DNA from: Streptococcus halichoeri
GTDB taxonomy: Bacteria > Bacillota > Bacilli > Lactobacillales > Streptococcaceae
NCBI RefSeq assembly: GCF_009870755.1
Contig: NZ_WLZU01000004.1
Location: 1 to 64,000 of the forward strand
Length of the DNA: 64,000 nucleotides
Reading direction: 5' to 3'
Shown: one piece after another, positions 1 through 8,926 of the stretch
Layout: each line of letters opens with the position of its first letter
How positions within the stretch are numbered: position 1 is the stretch's first letter
Notes under the pieces: generated by a model
Databases searched by the model: none
Told to the model about the DNA's origin: nothing
What the model saw: the letters and a program-made list of their open reading frames with translations, nothing else
Translations under genes and position numbers: made by a program

Positions 1-177
1 TTGCATTTAATTGGAAGAAAGGGCATCAGTGAATATTGTTGACCAATTGTTAAGACAAGGAAAGTCATTATTATCTCCCTTTGGACTATAACAAATTGGA
101 CAACAATATTAACTACGGGAATGATTCGTATTTAATGTGTGTGGCAAGTAGCGAACATTTTGTGGTATACTAGTCAT
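1..177 (-). pseudogene. possible transposase N-terminal scrap
   Basis: On the minus strand an ATG at 177 has a good ribosome site (AAGGAG, 7 nt away) and opens a frame of only 22 codons beginning MTSIPQNVRYLPHTL before a TAA. Reading on in the same frame gives YCCPICYSPKG, then another stop near the window edge. The opening resembles, from memory, the N-terminus of helix-turn-helix transposases with a VRYxPHTL motif, but nothing beyond that is recognisable. A decayed insertion element is the best guess; a random open frame is possible. Confidence 0.25.
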
Positions 178-321
178 GAGAAGACTCCTTTTTGATGGTT
201 GGGTTCAAAACTTATCATATCAGGTTTCTTCTTTTTTTATACAATGGTCTCACATCTATTGTAACGTTACAGAAAAAGACTGCAAACCAATCTAAAAGTT
301 AGTGCTTTTTTCTTTTCAAAA

Positions 322-343
322 TGGTATAATGAAAGCGTTTAAT
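322..343 (+). promoter_or_regulatory. pgmA extended -10 promoter with overlapping cre-like box
   Basis: TATAAT at 325-330 is preceded by TG at 322-323, an extended -10. ATGAAAGCGTTTAAT at 329-343 matches the CcpA cre consensus WTGNAANCGNWNNCW at all but one fixed position and covers the expected start of transcription. This position would fit CcpA repression of pgmA. The promoter is seen directly; the CcpA role is inferred. Confidence 0.55.
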
Positions 344-362
344 AATACAAAGGAGAACCGAA

Positions 363-2084
363 ATGACTTATAAAGACAATTATGACAAGTGGGTCAACCA
401 TCCAGGCTTACCAATTTATCTGCATGATGAACTAAAAGCTATGGATGAAAAAACAAAAGAAGATGCCTTTTACACTAATCTAGAATTTGGCACAGCTGGC
501 ATGCGGGGCTACATCGGCGCAGGGACTAATCGTATCAATATTTACGTTGTTCGCCAAGCAACCAAAGGCCTAGCCAAATTGGTTGAAACCAAGGGAGACC
601 TTGCCAAAAAAGCTGGTGTCGCCATTGCATATGATTCACGTCATTTTTCCCAAGAATTTGCCTTTGAATCAGCCCAAGTCCTAGCTGCGCATGGCATCAA
701 GGCCTATGTCTTTGAAAGTTTACGACCAACCCCAGAATTATCTTTTGCAGTGCGCCATCTCAAGACATTTGCTGGGATTATGATTACAGCAAGCCATAAT
801 CCCGCTCCCTTTAATGGCTACAAAGTTTATGGTGCCGATGGCGGACAAATGCCACCCGTTGATGCTGATGCCTTAACCACTTATATTCGTTCCATTGATA
901 ATCCTTTTGCCATTGAGCTAGCCGATCTAGAAGTCGCTAAAGAAAATGGACTCATTGAAGTTATTGGCGAAGCTGTAGATGCAGCATACCTAAAAGAAGT
1001 CAAGGAAGTCACTATTAATCACGACTTAATTGAGCAATTTGGCAAGGATATGAAAATTGTTTATACTCCACTACATGGTACAGGAGAAATGCTAACACGC
1101 AGAGCCTTAGCGCAAGCTGGCTTTGATTCTGTCCAAGTTGTTGAAGCCCAAGCTAAACCTGACCCTGAGTTTTCAACCGTTGATTCACCTAATCCCGAAA
1201 ACCAAGCTGCTTTTGCCTTAGCTGAAGAATTAGGCCGAGCTGTTAATGCCGACGTCCTAGTTGCCACCGATCCAGATGCTGACCGTCTGGGTGTGGAAAT
1301 TCGTCAAGAAGACGGGTCCTACCGCAACTTATCAGGAAACCAAATTGGTGCTATTATCGCCAAGTACATCTTAGAAGCACATAAAACTGCTGGTACCCTT
1401 CCAGCAAATGCAGCCTTAGCAAAATCAATTGTCTCAACTGAATTAGTCACTAAGATTGCTGAGAGTTATGGTGCAACCATGTTTAATGTGCTAACTGGTT
1501 TCAAATTCATCGCAGAGAAAATCCAGGAATTTGAAGAAAAGCACAATTATACCTATATGTTTGGCTTTGAAGAAAGCTTTGGTTATCTGCTTAAACCTTT
1601 TGTGCGTGACAAAGACGCCATTCAAGCTGTCTTAATTGTAGCTGAAATTGCTGCTTATTACCGCTCGCGTGGTCTAACCTTGGCCGATGGTATTGATGAG
1701 ATTTATAAAGAATACGGCTATTTTGCCGAAAAAACCATTTCTGTGACCTTATCTGGTATGGATGGGGCTGCTGAAATTCAAAAAATTATGACTAAGTTCC
1801 GTGAAAAGGCACCAAAACAATTTAACAGCACGGCTGTTCAACTTTTAGAAGATTTCCAAGCCCAAACAGCAACAGCGGCTGATGGGACCGTCTCACCTCT
1901 CACAACGCCACCAAGCAATGTTTTGAAGTATTCCTTAAGTGATGATTCTTGGTTTGCTGTTCGTCCTTCAGGTACTGAACCTAAAATTAAATTTTACATT
2001 GCTACGGTAGGGCATTCTTTTGCTGATGCAGAACAAAAAATCGCCGCTATTGAAACGGAAATCAATACCTTTATTGATAATTAA
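363..2084 (+). CDS. pgmA: phosphoglucomutase (alpha-D-phosphohexomutase family)
   Basis: This enzyme interconverts glucose-1-phosphate and glucose-6-phosphate, supplying UDP-glucose for capsule, glycolipid and wall polymers. The 573-aa length is normal for Gram-positive PgmA. The four family signatures are intact: the phosphoserine loop TASHNP (142-147, Ser144), the metal site DPDADR (303-308), the sugar-binding loop GFEES (401-405) and the phosphate loop RPSGTEPK (534-541). The start has AAAGGAG about 10 nt upstream. It is monocistronic, with its own promoter and a terminator about 60 bp downstream, and converges on the nup operon. Confidence 0.95.
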   Translation: MTYKDNYDKWVNHPGLPIYLHDELKAMDEKTKEDAFYTNLEFGTAGMRGYIGAGTNRINIYVVRQATKGLAKLVETKGDLAKKAGVAIAYDSRHFSQEFAFESAQVLAAHGIKAYVFESLRPTPELSFAVRHLKTFAGIMITASHNPAPFNGYKVYGADGGQMPPVDADALTTYIRSIDNPFAIELADLEVAKENGLIEVIGEAVDAAYLKEVKEVTINHDLIEQFGKDMKIVYTPLHGTGEMLTRRALAQAGFDSVQVVEAQAKPDPEFSTVDSPNPENQAAFALAEELGRAVNADVLVATDPDADRLGVEIRQEDGSYRNLSGNQIGAIIAKYILEAHKTAGTLPANAALAKSIVSTELVTKIAESYGATMFNVLTGFKFIAEKIQEFEEKHNYTYMFGFEESFGYLLKPFVRDKDAIQAVLIVAEIAAYYRSRGLTLADGIDEIYKEYGYFAEKTISVTLSGMDGAAEIQKIMTKFREKAPKQFNSTAVQLLEDFQAQTATAADGTVSPLTTPPSNVLKYSLSDDSWFAVRPSGTEPKIKFYIATVGHSFADAEQKIAAIETEINTFIDN

Positions 2085-2142
2085 CATAAGACACCATCCT
2101 TACTTGTAATTATCAATTTAAACATAGTCTTCTAGACACTTC

Positions 2143-2192
2143 AACAGTTTATCTAACAGCTTTTCCAAGGCTAGCAGATAGACTGTTTTTTC
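2143..2192 (+). terminator. pgmA terminator
   Basis: The arms AACAGTTTATCT (2143-2154) and AGATAGACTGTT (2176-2187) pair with one mismatch and are followed by a T run. It lies 60 bp past the pgmA stop. Confidence 0.8.
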
Positions 2193-2242
2193 TACTAATT
2201 TTGCTAATAAGACAGGTCAAGCACAGCTGATTATAAGTCCTC

Positions 2243-2290
2243 AAAAAAATGACTTCTAATCATTAGATGAAAATCTAATGATTAGAAGTC
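2243..2290 (-). terminator. nup operon terminator, perfect 18-bp hairpin
   Basis: GACTTCTAATCATTAGAT (2251-2268) and its exact reverse complement (2273-2290) form an 18-bp stem closed by a GAAA tetraloop. On the minus strand it is followed by seven T (2243-2249). It lies 115 bp beyond the nupQ stop and insulates the nucleoside operon from convergent pgmA transcription. Confidence 0.85.
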
Positions 2291-2404
2291 GGTAAATTTT
2301 TTAAACAAGTGAGGACTGTCAGCTGGGGTAAAGAGTGACTTTCTGCCTCCCACCGCTGGGATTTGGACCAACGATAACCGTTACTAAACAGTGTTTGCCA
2401 CTGC

Positions 2405-3361
2405 CTATTTTGTTTTAATGTAGTTAATCCCATCCGCCTTAGGCGCAACCGCTTGGCCAAAGAAGGCTGCTAAGATAATGATGGTTAGCAAGTAAGGGGC
2501 AATTTGGAGATAAACCTTTGGGATGCTTTCTAATAATGGTAATTGGCTGCCAATAACGGCCAAACTTTGTGATAAACCAAAGAACAGACTGGATAACATC
2601 GCCCCAATTGGATTCCATTTCCCAAAAATCATTGCCGCTAAGGAAATAAAGCCCGGTCCTAAGATCGTGGTTACGGCAAAGTTAACCGAGATAGATTGCG
2701 CATAGACTGCTCCTCCAACACCACCAAGAAAACCAGAAATCATTACACCATAATATTTCATTAGGTAAACATTAATACCTAAAGTATCAGCTGCTTGTGG
2801 ATGTTCTCCCACAGATCTTAGACGTAAACCAAAACGTGTATTATACAAAACAAACCAAGCTAAAATCGAAAAGAGAATAGCAAGATAACCTATCAAAGTC
2901 GTATTTGAAAAGAAAATGTCACCAATTACCGGTATTTTCGATAGAATCGGAAAATCAAACTTCCCAAATGAACGTTGAATATTATCTGTTTGTCCTTTGT
3001 TGTACATGACCTTAACCAAAAAGATCGCTAAAGAAGGTGCCAATAAGTTCAAGACGGTACCAGATACAATATGATCAGCATGAAAGTTAACCGTTGCTAC
3101 TGCATGAAGCAAGGAAAAGACCAAACCAACAAGTCCACCGACTAAAACAGCTAGCCAAGGAGTAGCTTTGCCAAATGTTTCTGCAAATTCAAGGTTAAAG
3201 ACAATTCCTGAAAAAGCCCCCATAACCATGATTCCCTCTAAGCCAACGTTAACCACGCCAGCACGCTCAGAGTAGGTTCCACCAATACTTGTAAATATGA
3301 GCGGTGTTGCGTAGATAAGCATGGATGATACAAGGAGCGATAAGATAGTGATAACTGACAT
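2405..3361 (-). CDS. nupQ: nucleoside ABC transporter permease (NupQ-type)
   Basis: This 318-aa integral membrane protein belongs to the BPD_transp_2 (RbsC/LivH-like) permease family. It has about eight to ten hydrophobic segments and the motif GTYSERAGVVNVGLEG near residue 28, the usual cytoplasmic loop signature of the YufQ/NupQ subgroup. It is the last gene of the operon, one base after nupP, so translation is probably coupled. With NupP it should form the membrane channel for nucleosides delivered by BmpA and driven by NupO. Individual substrate preference cannot be read from the sequence. Confidence 0.9.
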   Translation of the reverse strand: MSVITILSLLVSSMLIYATPLIFTSIGGTYSERAGVVNVGLEGIMVMGAFSGIVFNLEFAETFGKATPWLAVLVGGLVGLVFSLLHAVATVNFHADHIVSGTVLNLLAPSLAIFLVKVMYNKGQTDNIQRSFGKFDFPILSKIPVIGDIFFSNTTLIGYLAILFSILAWFVLYNTRFGLRLRSVGEHPQAADTLGINVYLMKYYGVMISGFLGGVGGAVYAQSISVNFAVTTILGPGFISLAAMIFGKWNPIGAMLSSLFFGLSQSLAVIGSQLPLLESIPKVYLQIAPYLLTIIILAAFFGQAVAPKADGINYIKTK

Positions 3362-3362
3362 C

Positions 3363-4427
3363 TTAATTGCCTCCCTTTACAGATTTTTTAGATTTAGACA
3401 TATATTTTTCAATTAAATAATGAGAACCAACAAAGAAGATAATGGAAGCTGTCACAACTTTCACCAATTCAGGTGGAATCCCTGCAATATTCATCCCTGG
3501 TGCCCCAACATTTAAAACGGCAAACAAGAATGCTGAAAAGGCAATGCCAACTGGTGAATTGGCAGCTAGTAAACTAACAGCCATTCCATCAAAACCAACG
3601 GCTAATGAAGCTCCTTGAACAAAGACATTTTGGAAAGTTCCAAGACCCTCAACAACACCACCAAGTCCAGCTAGAGCTCCTGAAATAACCATAGATAAGA
3701 TGATTGTTCGCTTAGCAGACATTCCAGCATATTCGCTAGCATGAGGATTAAGTCCGACTGAGCGAATCTCAAAACCTAGTGTCGTTTTGTTCAGTAAGAA
3801 CCAAATCAGACCAATGGCAATAATAGCAAAGAAAATTCCGATATTCATCCGTGAGTGATTGGTTAAAGCTGAAAGCCATTCTGTTTGGTAACTAGCATTT
3901 TTACTAACCTGGATGGTCGAGTCAATACTTTGTTTATAAGCTTGCGGTAAGCCTTTTTGGACGATAAAATTTGCAACGTATAAAATAATGTAGTTCATCA
4001 TAATCGTTACAATAACTTCACTAGTTCCAAGAAAGGCACGAAGAATCCCTGGAATAGCGCCAGCAATTCCTCCTGCAATCATCCCAATAAGCACTGTAAT
4101 TAGAATAAGCAAGGGACGAGACATCTGAGGATGCGCCAAGGCAAACCAGGTCGAAGCTAACCAACCCGCTAATGCTTGACCTGATAAACCAATATTGAAA
4201 AACCCAGCACGACTAGCAACTGTAAAGCCAAGCGCAATCAGAATTAGTGGCCCCATTGCCCGGAAAATTTCACCAATATTCCTCACACTGCCAAAGGCAA
4301 TGTGAAACAAGCCTTCATAACCCCAAACGGGATCATAACCAAATATAAACATAATAATAGCACCAAGTAGAAATCCTAGCAAAACAGAAATCACTGGAAC
4401 TGCTATTTTTTGTGCTTTTTTAGGCAT
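3363..4427 (-). CDS. nupP: nucleoside ABC transporter permease (NupP-type)
   Basis: This 354-aa membrane permease is the partner of NupQ. The ATG at 4427 is preferred over upstream alternatives because AAGGAGG lies 6 nt before it. The start overlaps the end of nupO by 8 bp, so translation is probably coupled. Several hydrophobic helices and the family motif SRAGFFNIGLSGQ (near residue 73) are visible. A Lys/Arg-rich N-terminus precedes the first membrane segment, and the C-terminus is basic (MSKSKKSVKGGN). The function in nucleoside uptake follows from the operon context with bmpA, cdd and deoC. Confidence 0.9.
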   Translation of the reverse strand: MPKKAQKIAVPVISVLLGFLLGAIIMFIFGYDPVWGYEGLFHIAFGSVRNIGEIFRAMGPLILIALGFTVASRAGFFNIGLSGQALAGWLASTWFALAHPQMSRPLLILITVLIGMIAGGIAGAIPGILRAFLGTSEVIVTIMMNYIILYVANFIVQKGLPQAYKQSIDSTIQVSKNASYQTEWLSALTNHSRMNIGIFFAIIAIGLIWFLLNKTTLGFEIRSVGLNPHASEYAGMSAKRTIILSMVISGALAGLGGVVEGLGTFQNVFVQGASLAVGFDGMAVSLLAANSPVGIAFSAFLFAVLNVGAPGMNIAGIPPELVKVVTASIIFFVGSHYLIEKYMSKSKKSVKGGN

Positions 4428-5952
4428 GCTTTTCCTCCTTGTCAATTGAGCCACCAGCCATTAAGATACCCAATTCTTTCTTATTTGTGTGCTCAGGTGA
4501 GACAATCCCTTGAATTTTACCATCGTGAATAACAGCAATGCGATCAGATAGATTCAAAATCTCGTCTAGTTCAAAACTAACCACCAGTACGGCTTTGCCT
4601 TTATCACGTTCTTCAATCAAACGACGGTGAATGTATTCAATAGCGCCGACATCAAGACCACGTGTTGGTTGGCTAACAATCAATAAATCCGGATCGCGAT
4701 CTATTTCACGGGCAATAATTGCTTTTTGTTGATTCCCTCCCGAAAAGCCACGGGCTGGCACAAGTTCACTAGCTCCGCGCACGTCAAACTCTTTCATCAA
4801 GTAACGTGCATACTCATTAATTTTACGGTAATTTAAAATACCATTTTTACTTAAAGGTTCTTTGTAGTAGGTCTGGATAGCTATATTTTCTGCCATAGAC
4901 ATGTCAAGGATTAAGCCATCACGGTGCCGGTCTTCTGGAACATGACCAACGGATAGTTCAGTGATTTTTCGAGAGGTTAAATGTGTCACCTCTTTACCCT
5001 TAATAGTAATAGAACCGTTTTTGGCTTTGCGTAAACCTGTAATAGCTTGGATTAATTCGCTTTGTCCATTACCATCAATACCAGCAATACCAACTATTTC
5101 ACCTGCTTTAACAGCTAATGACAGGCCTTTAACAGCTAAAACGCCACGATTCTCATCAACCTCTAAATCTTTAATTGACAGTACAACTTCTTTAGGCTGG
5201 GCACTGATTTTATTTGTCGTAAAGGATACTGACCGACCGACCATCATTTCTGCAAGATCATGTGAGGTTGTACCAGCAACATCAACCGTTTGGATACTTT
5301 TACCACGCCGAATGACGGTCACTCGGTCTGCCACTGCACGAATTTCATCTAATTTATGCGTAATAAGAATAATGGATTTGCCTTCTTTAACCAGATTTTT
5401 CATGATAATCATCAATTCTTTGATTTCTGCTGGTGTAAGAACTGCAGTCGGTTCATCAAAAATCAAAATATCAGCACCACGGTAGAGGGTTTTTAAGATT
5501 TCAACACGTTGTTGTGCTCCGACTGAGATATCGGCAATTTTTGCATTTGGATCAACAGAAAGGCCATACTTATTTGAAAGTTCTTTAATTTCTTTGCTTG
5601 CTTCTTTCAAATCAATGATGCCATTTTTGACCACTTCATTTCCTAAAATAATGTTTTCAGCAACCGTAAAAGCTTCTACCAACATAAAATGTTGATGAAC
5701 CATCCCGATTCCCAGATTGGAAGATTTTGATGGTGAATCAATAACTTCTGTTTTTCCATTAATAACAATCTCACCATCTGTTGGCTCTAACAAACCAGCC
5801 AGCATATTCATCAAAGTTGATTTTCCAGCTCCATTTTCTCCTAAAAGAGCATGAATTTCGCCTTTGCGAACAGACAGGTTGATGTGATCATTGGCAACAA
5901 AATCACCAAAGGTCTTCGTGATTTCCTTCATTTCAATGACATGTTCCGTCAT
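4420..5952 (-). CDS. nupO: nucleoside ABC transporter, dual ATP-binding protein (NupO-type)
   Basis: This 510-aa ATPase has two fused nucleotide-binding domains, as in the ribose/nucleoside importer class. Domain 1 has Walker A GENGAGKST (38-46), signature VGAQQR and Walker B LIFDEPTAVL. Domain 2 has a degenerate Walker A (GIDGNGQSE) but a good signature GFSGGNQQK, which is typical for this class and not a defect. The ATG at 5952 is chosen because GAAAGGA sits about 9 nt upstream. It follows bmpA after a 270-bp structured spacer, which probably lowers its expression relative to the binding protein. Confidence 0.92.
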   Translation of the reverse strand: MTEHVIEMKEITKTFGDFVANDHINLSVRKGEIHALLGENGAGKSTLMNMLAGLLEPTDGEIVINGKTEVIDSPSKSSNLGIGMVHQHFMLVEAFTVAENIILGNEVVKNGIIDLKEASKEIKELSNKYGLSVDPNAKIADISVGAQQRVEILKTLYRGADILIFDEPTAVLTPAEIKELMIIMKNLVKEGKSIILITHKLDEIRAVADRVTVIRRGKSIQTVDVAGTTSHDLAEMMVGRSVSFTTNKISAQPKEVVLSIKDLEVDENRGVLAVKGLSLAVKAGEIVGIAGIDGNGQSELIQAITGLRKAKNGSITIKGKEVTHLTSRKITELSVGHVPEDRHRDGLILDMSMAENIAIQTYYKEPLSKNGILNYRKINEYARYLMKEFDVRGASELVPARGFSGGNQQKAIIAREIDRDPDLLIVSQPTRGLDVGAIEYIHRRLIEERDKGKAVLVVSFELDEILNLSDRIAVIHDGKIQGIVSPEHTNKKELGILMAGGSIDKEEKHA

Positions 5953-6014
5953 AAAAGTATTCCTTTCAATGCAATCTTTTATTTCAATAAAGCTTGCCAC
6001 AAACCTTAAGCTTT

Positions 6015-6154
6015 ACTGAGATAAAAGTAATCTCAGTTGAAAAAGGGAGTGATACGAAAACTCGATAAGACTAAAGAGTTCGTCGTACCACTCCGGCAGC
6101 GGCACATACCAAGCAAGTTATCAGATAATCTCTTGGCTGATATGAGACGGCTGC
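6015..6154 (-). other. structured spacer RNA between bmpA and nupO
   Basis: Three hairpins lie between bmpA and nupO: ACTGAGAT/ATCTCAGT (6015-6022 with 6030-6037), a longer imperfect one closing with GGAGTG/CACTCC (6046-6051 with 6089-6094), and a third closing with GCAGC/GGCTGC (about 6096-6154). They probably stabilise the upstream bmpA message or attenuate read-through. No known riboswitch signature is recognised. Confidence 0.5.
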
Positions 6155-6186
6155 GTTATTAAGAGTAAGACTAACTAGCAGAAGCA

Positions 6187-6207
6187 AAACTAGGTTTGCC
6201 CTAGTTT
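6187..6207 (-). terminator. weak attenuator hairpin after bmpA
   Basis: AAACTAGG (6187-6194) and CCTAGTTT (6200-6207) pair perfectly around a 5-nt loop. On the minus strand the stem is followed by TTTTGCTT, an interrupted T tract. It lies 15 bp past the bmpA stop, a good place for partial termination that leaves binding protein in excess over the ATPase and permeases. Confidence 0.5.
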
Positions 6208-6222
6208 GTTTTCAAATAGCTT

Positions 6223-7275
6223 TTATTTTTCTGGGACCTTAATGTCGCCGGCAATAATTTTAGCTTTTGCTTCTTTGATTGCAGCAACAGCATCTTCAGA
6301 AAGGTTTGTAGTGGCAATATCAACCCCACCATCTTTCAAGCCATAAACCGTTGTTTTACCACCTGGGAATTTGCCATCAACAACTTTTTTGTTGATCAAT
6401 TGAACCGCATGGCCAACTTTTTTAATAGAAGAGGCTAAGACAAAGTTTGATTTTTTACCATCTTTTGATGTATAGTTTCCTTCGTCTTTTTGGTCACGGT
6501 CAACACCAAGTACCCAAACTTTATCGGCTTCATTTTTTCTTTCGTTTTCAGCTTTTGCTTCATTGAAGACACCAGCTCCTGTTCCGCCTGCTGCTTGGTA
6601 AATAATATCGGCACCGGCAGCATATTGGGCTGCGGCAATGGTTTTTCCTTTAGCGGCATCCCCAAAGGAACCAGCATAGTCGACTTTAATCTTGATGTCT
6701 TTATCAACAGATTTAACGCCTTCTTCAAAGCCCTTTTCAAAACGTGTGATAACAGTGCCTTCCATACCACCGACAAAACCAACTACTTTGGTTTTTGTTG
6801 TTTTAGCGGCAGCAATTCCTGCCAAATAAGCCGCTTCGTTATCAGCAAATGTAACACTAGCAACATTGTTCTTGCCTTTGATAACATCATCAATAATAAC
6901 GAAGTTGACCTCTGAGTTATCACCTGCTGCTTTGACAATGGCATCTTTAAGTGCAAAACCAATACCATAGATAAGTTTGTAACCACTTGATACAGCAGTA
7001 TCTAGGTTGGTAGCATATTCGGATTCACTAGTAGATTGGAAGTAATCAAAGCCAGCGCCCTTTTTGAGGTCGTTTTCTTTACCCCAAGCTTTCAAGCCTT
7101 CCCAAGCTGATTGGTTAAAGGACTTGTCATCCACACCACCCGTATCAGTCACGATAGCAGCTTTCAAATCTGTCTTTCCTTTTTCACCAGATTTAGAAGC
7201 ACCACGGTTGCCACATGCAGCTAAACTTAGAAGAGCAACAGATGCTAATCCAAGGCCAATAAATTTTTTGTTCAT
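6223..7275 (-). CDS. bmpA: nucleoside-binding lipoprotein (BMP/PnrA family)
   Basis: This is the 350-aa extracellular substrate-binding protein of the importer. The ATG at 7275 follows AGGAGGG by about 9 nt. The N-terminus is a lipoprotein signal, MNKKF then a hydrophobic stretch ending in LSLAAC, with the lipidated Cys at 21. The mature part is of the Bmp/PnrA type, starting LKAAIVTDTGGVDDKSFNQSAWEG, where the Asp and Asn/Gln residues are typical purine/pyrimidine nucleoside contacts in PnrA. It sits between cdd and nupO, which supports nucleosides as cargo. Confidence 0.93.
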   Translation of the reverse strand: MNKKFIGLGLASVALLSLAACGNRGASKSGEKGKTDLKAAIVTDTGGVDDKSFNQSAWEGLKAWGKENDLKKGAGFDYFQSTSESEYATNLDTAVSSGYKLIYGIGFALKDAIVKAAGDNSEVNFVIIDDVIKGKNNVASVTFADNEAAYLAGIAAAKTTKTKVVGFVGGMEGTVITRFEKGFEEGVKSVDKDIKIKVDYAGSFGDAAKGKTIAAAQYAAGADIIYQAAGGTGAGVFNEAKAENERKNEADKVWVLGVDRDQKDEGNYTSKDGKKSNFVLASSIKKVGHAVQLINKKVVDGKFPGGKTTVYGLKDGGVDIATTNLSEDAVAAIKEAKAKIIAGDIKVPEK

Positions 7276-7362
7276 GAAGATGAACCCTCCTAAAAAACAT
7301 CTAGCAATTGCTTGCTGAAAACTTATTTTGCCATTATGGCTCAATAACATAATAAAGCAGAT

Positions 7363-7752
7363 TTAATGTAAATCTGTAAAGGAATAGGGAAGTAACTCAC
7401 CAATCGTTGTCTCAAGTGTTGACTGATCTTTAGCAATTAAAGTAACCTTAGCGTCTTTTGGAAAAAACTCCGTTATCACTTGACGACAAGCACCACAGGG
7501 GGAAACAGGTTTTTCTGTCTGAGCGTATATGGCAATTTCTGAAAATTCTTTGTGACCTTCAGACACCGCTTTAAAGATAGCTGTACGTTCAGCACAATTG
7601 GTTAACCCAAAGCTAGCATTTTCAATATTACAGCCAGTATATACTGTCCCATCTGCGGTTACAATTGCAGCTCCTACGGGAAAATGCGAGTAAGGAACAT
7701 AGGCCTGCTTGCTTGCTGTAACTGCCAAATCTACAAGATTAGTATCCGCCAT
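7363..7752 (-). CDS. cdd: cytidine deaminase
   Basis: It deaminates cytidine and deoxycytidine to uridine and deoxyuridine in pyrimidine salvage. It is a 129-aa homotetrameric-type CDA with the zinc site intact: the TNCAERTAI motif supplies the first Cys and the catalytic Glu, and PCGACRQ the other two Cys. The ATG at 7752 is preferred over a GTG 12 nt upstream because AAAGG overlaps that GTG. It overlaps the end of deoC by 14 bp, so translation is coupled. Confidence 0.93.
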   Translation of the reverse strand: MADTNLVDLAVTASKQAYVPYSHFPVGAAIVTADGTVYTGCNIENASFGLTNCAERTAIFKAVSEGHKEFSEIAIYAQTEKPVSPCGACRQVITEFFPKDAKVTLIAKDQSTLETTIGELLPYSFTDLH

Positions 7753-8401
7753 TTGCAATGTCACCTTTCATAATTGCAACGCCAGCAGAGGTACCAATCC
7801 GCGTTGCCCCAGCCTCAATAAATGCTTTGGCATCCTCAAACGAGCGAGCTCCTCCTGATGCCTTGACTCCAAAATCAGGTCCGACCGTTTCGCGCATCAA
7901 CTTAACATCAGCAAACGTTGCACCTCCTGTTGAAAAACCGGTTGAAGTCTTAACAAAATCTGCTCCTGCTTTGACAGCTAATTGGCAGGCTCTGACCTTC
8001 TCCTCATCAGTCAATAGACAGGTTTCAATGATAACTTTGACCAATTTGTCGCCGCTAGCTTTGACCACTCCTCTAATGTCCTTTTCAACGGCCTGGTTGT
8101 CGCCATCTTTTAGGGCACCGATATTGATCACCATATCAATTTCATCTGCTCCATCAGCAAGAGCTGTTTGAGTTTCAAAAGCTTTTGTTGCTGAGCTTGT
8201 TGCGCCTAAGGGGAAGCCAACAACGGTACAAACTTTTACATCGCTATCTTTTAAGGCTTTAGCAGCATAAGCAACCCATGTGGGATTAATACAGACACTT
8301 GCAAAATGATAGTCTTTTGCTTCTGCAATGAGTTGGTCAATTTGCACTTTAACACTGTCAGCCTTTAAAAGAGTATGGTCAATATACTGATTAATTTCCA
8401 C
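7739..8401 (-). CDS. deoC: deoxyribose-phosphate aldolase
   Basis: It cleaves 2-deoxyribose-5-phosphate to glyceraldehyde-3-phosphate and acetaldehyde, feeding deoxynucleoside carbon into glycolysis. The 220-aa length fits bacterial DeoC. The Schiff-base lysine lies in [11 protein letters not shown], and DHTLLK near the N-terminus is the usual opening. I choose a GTG start at 8401 because AAGGAGG is 6 nt upstream. It is the first gene of the salvage/uptake operon. A pyrimidine-nucleoside phosphorylase gene, normally beside it in streptococci, is not present here. Confidence 0.92.
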   Translation of the reverse strand: MEINQYIDHTLLKADSVKVQIDQLIAEAKDYHFASVCINPTWVAYAAKALKDSDVKVCTVVGFPLGATSSATKAFETQTALADGADEIDMVINIGALKDGDNQAVEKDIRGVVKASGDKLVKVIIETCLLTDEEKVRACQLAVKAGADFVKTSTGFSTGGATFADVKLMRETVGPDFGVKASGGARSFEDAKAFIEAGATRIGTSAGVAIMKGDIANGGY

Positions 8402-8462
8402 TGTTTTCCTCCTTAGGAAATACTTTTTTTCCAATTTTTTAGGGGTAAATTGTTCATCCCCT

Positions 8463-8471
8463 ATTTTACCA
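8463..8471 (-). promoter_or_regulatory. deoC operon extended -10
   Basis: On the minus strand TGGTAAAAT (8471 to 8463) is an extended -10 element about 60 bp before the deoC start. TTACAG lies 15 bp upstream as a poor -35. It is the only promoter-like element seen before deoC. Confidence 0.45.
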
Positions 8472-8926
8472 TTTTTTCAGATTCTGTAAGCCTGTTTTTC
8501 AGTGATTTCTTCTTGTGAAAAAAATCAGTTTACACCACATGGTTTGTGGCAAGTTTTTTTGTTTTTTGTCAGCTCTAAGGCTATTTTTCCCATCAAACAG
8601 CGCTGTTTTGACCTCTTTAATCCTACCGAGTCTTCCCAAGATAGGCTCTAGAATGCTGCTTAGGACACCAGGTGAAGCAGTCAGACTTTCAAAAACACTT
8701 TTTACTTTATGGGTTAGCACATTCTGAGACTAATCCTTTTTTCAAGGGAGCTTGTTTAGCTATCAGCTCGCCTGAGTTAGTAAAATCTATAAGCCCTAAC
8801 TGGCACTTGTGACGGCTCATCAGAGGCGTTTAGATAAGGCCAGATGATACTAATGATATACGTTAAGCAAGTTATTCCCATAGGCAATCAGCTTAAAGCT
8901 GTGCTATTTTTAAGAAGGAATGACCG
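8472..8926. other. gene-free gap where a phosphorylase gene would be expected
   Basis: About 450 bp carry no convincing coding sequence. The 70- to 73-codon frames on both strands here lack ribosome sites and have low-complexity translations. I saw no residue of thymidine or pyrimidine-nucleoside phosphorylase when reading the minus strand. The gap may be what remains after deletion. Confidence 0.5.

Noticed and set aside
8499-8727. 70- to 73-codon frames on both strands before deoC
   Set aside because: No ribosome sites, low-complexity translations, and mutual overlap on opposite strands; not coding.
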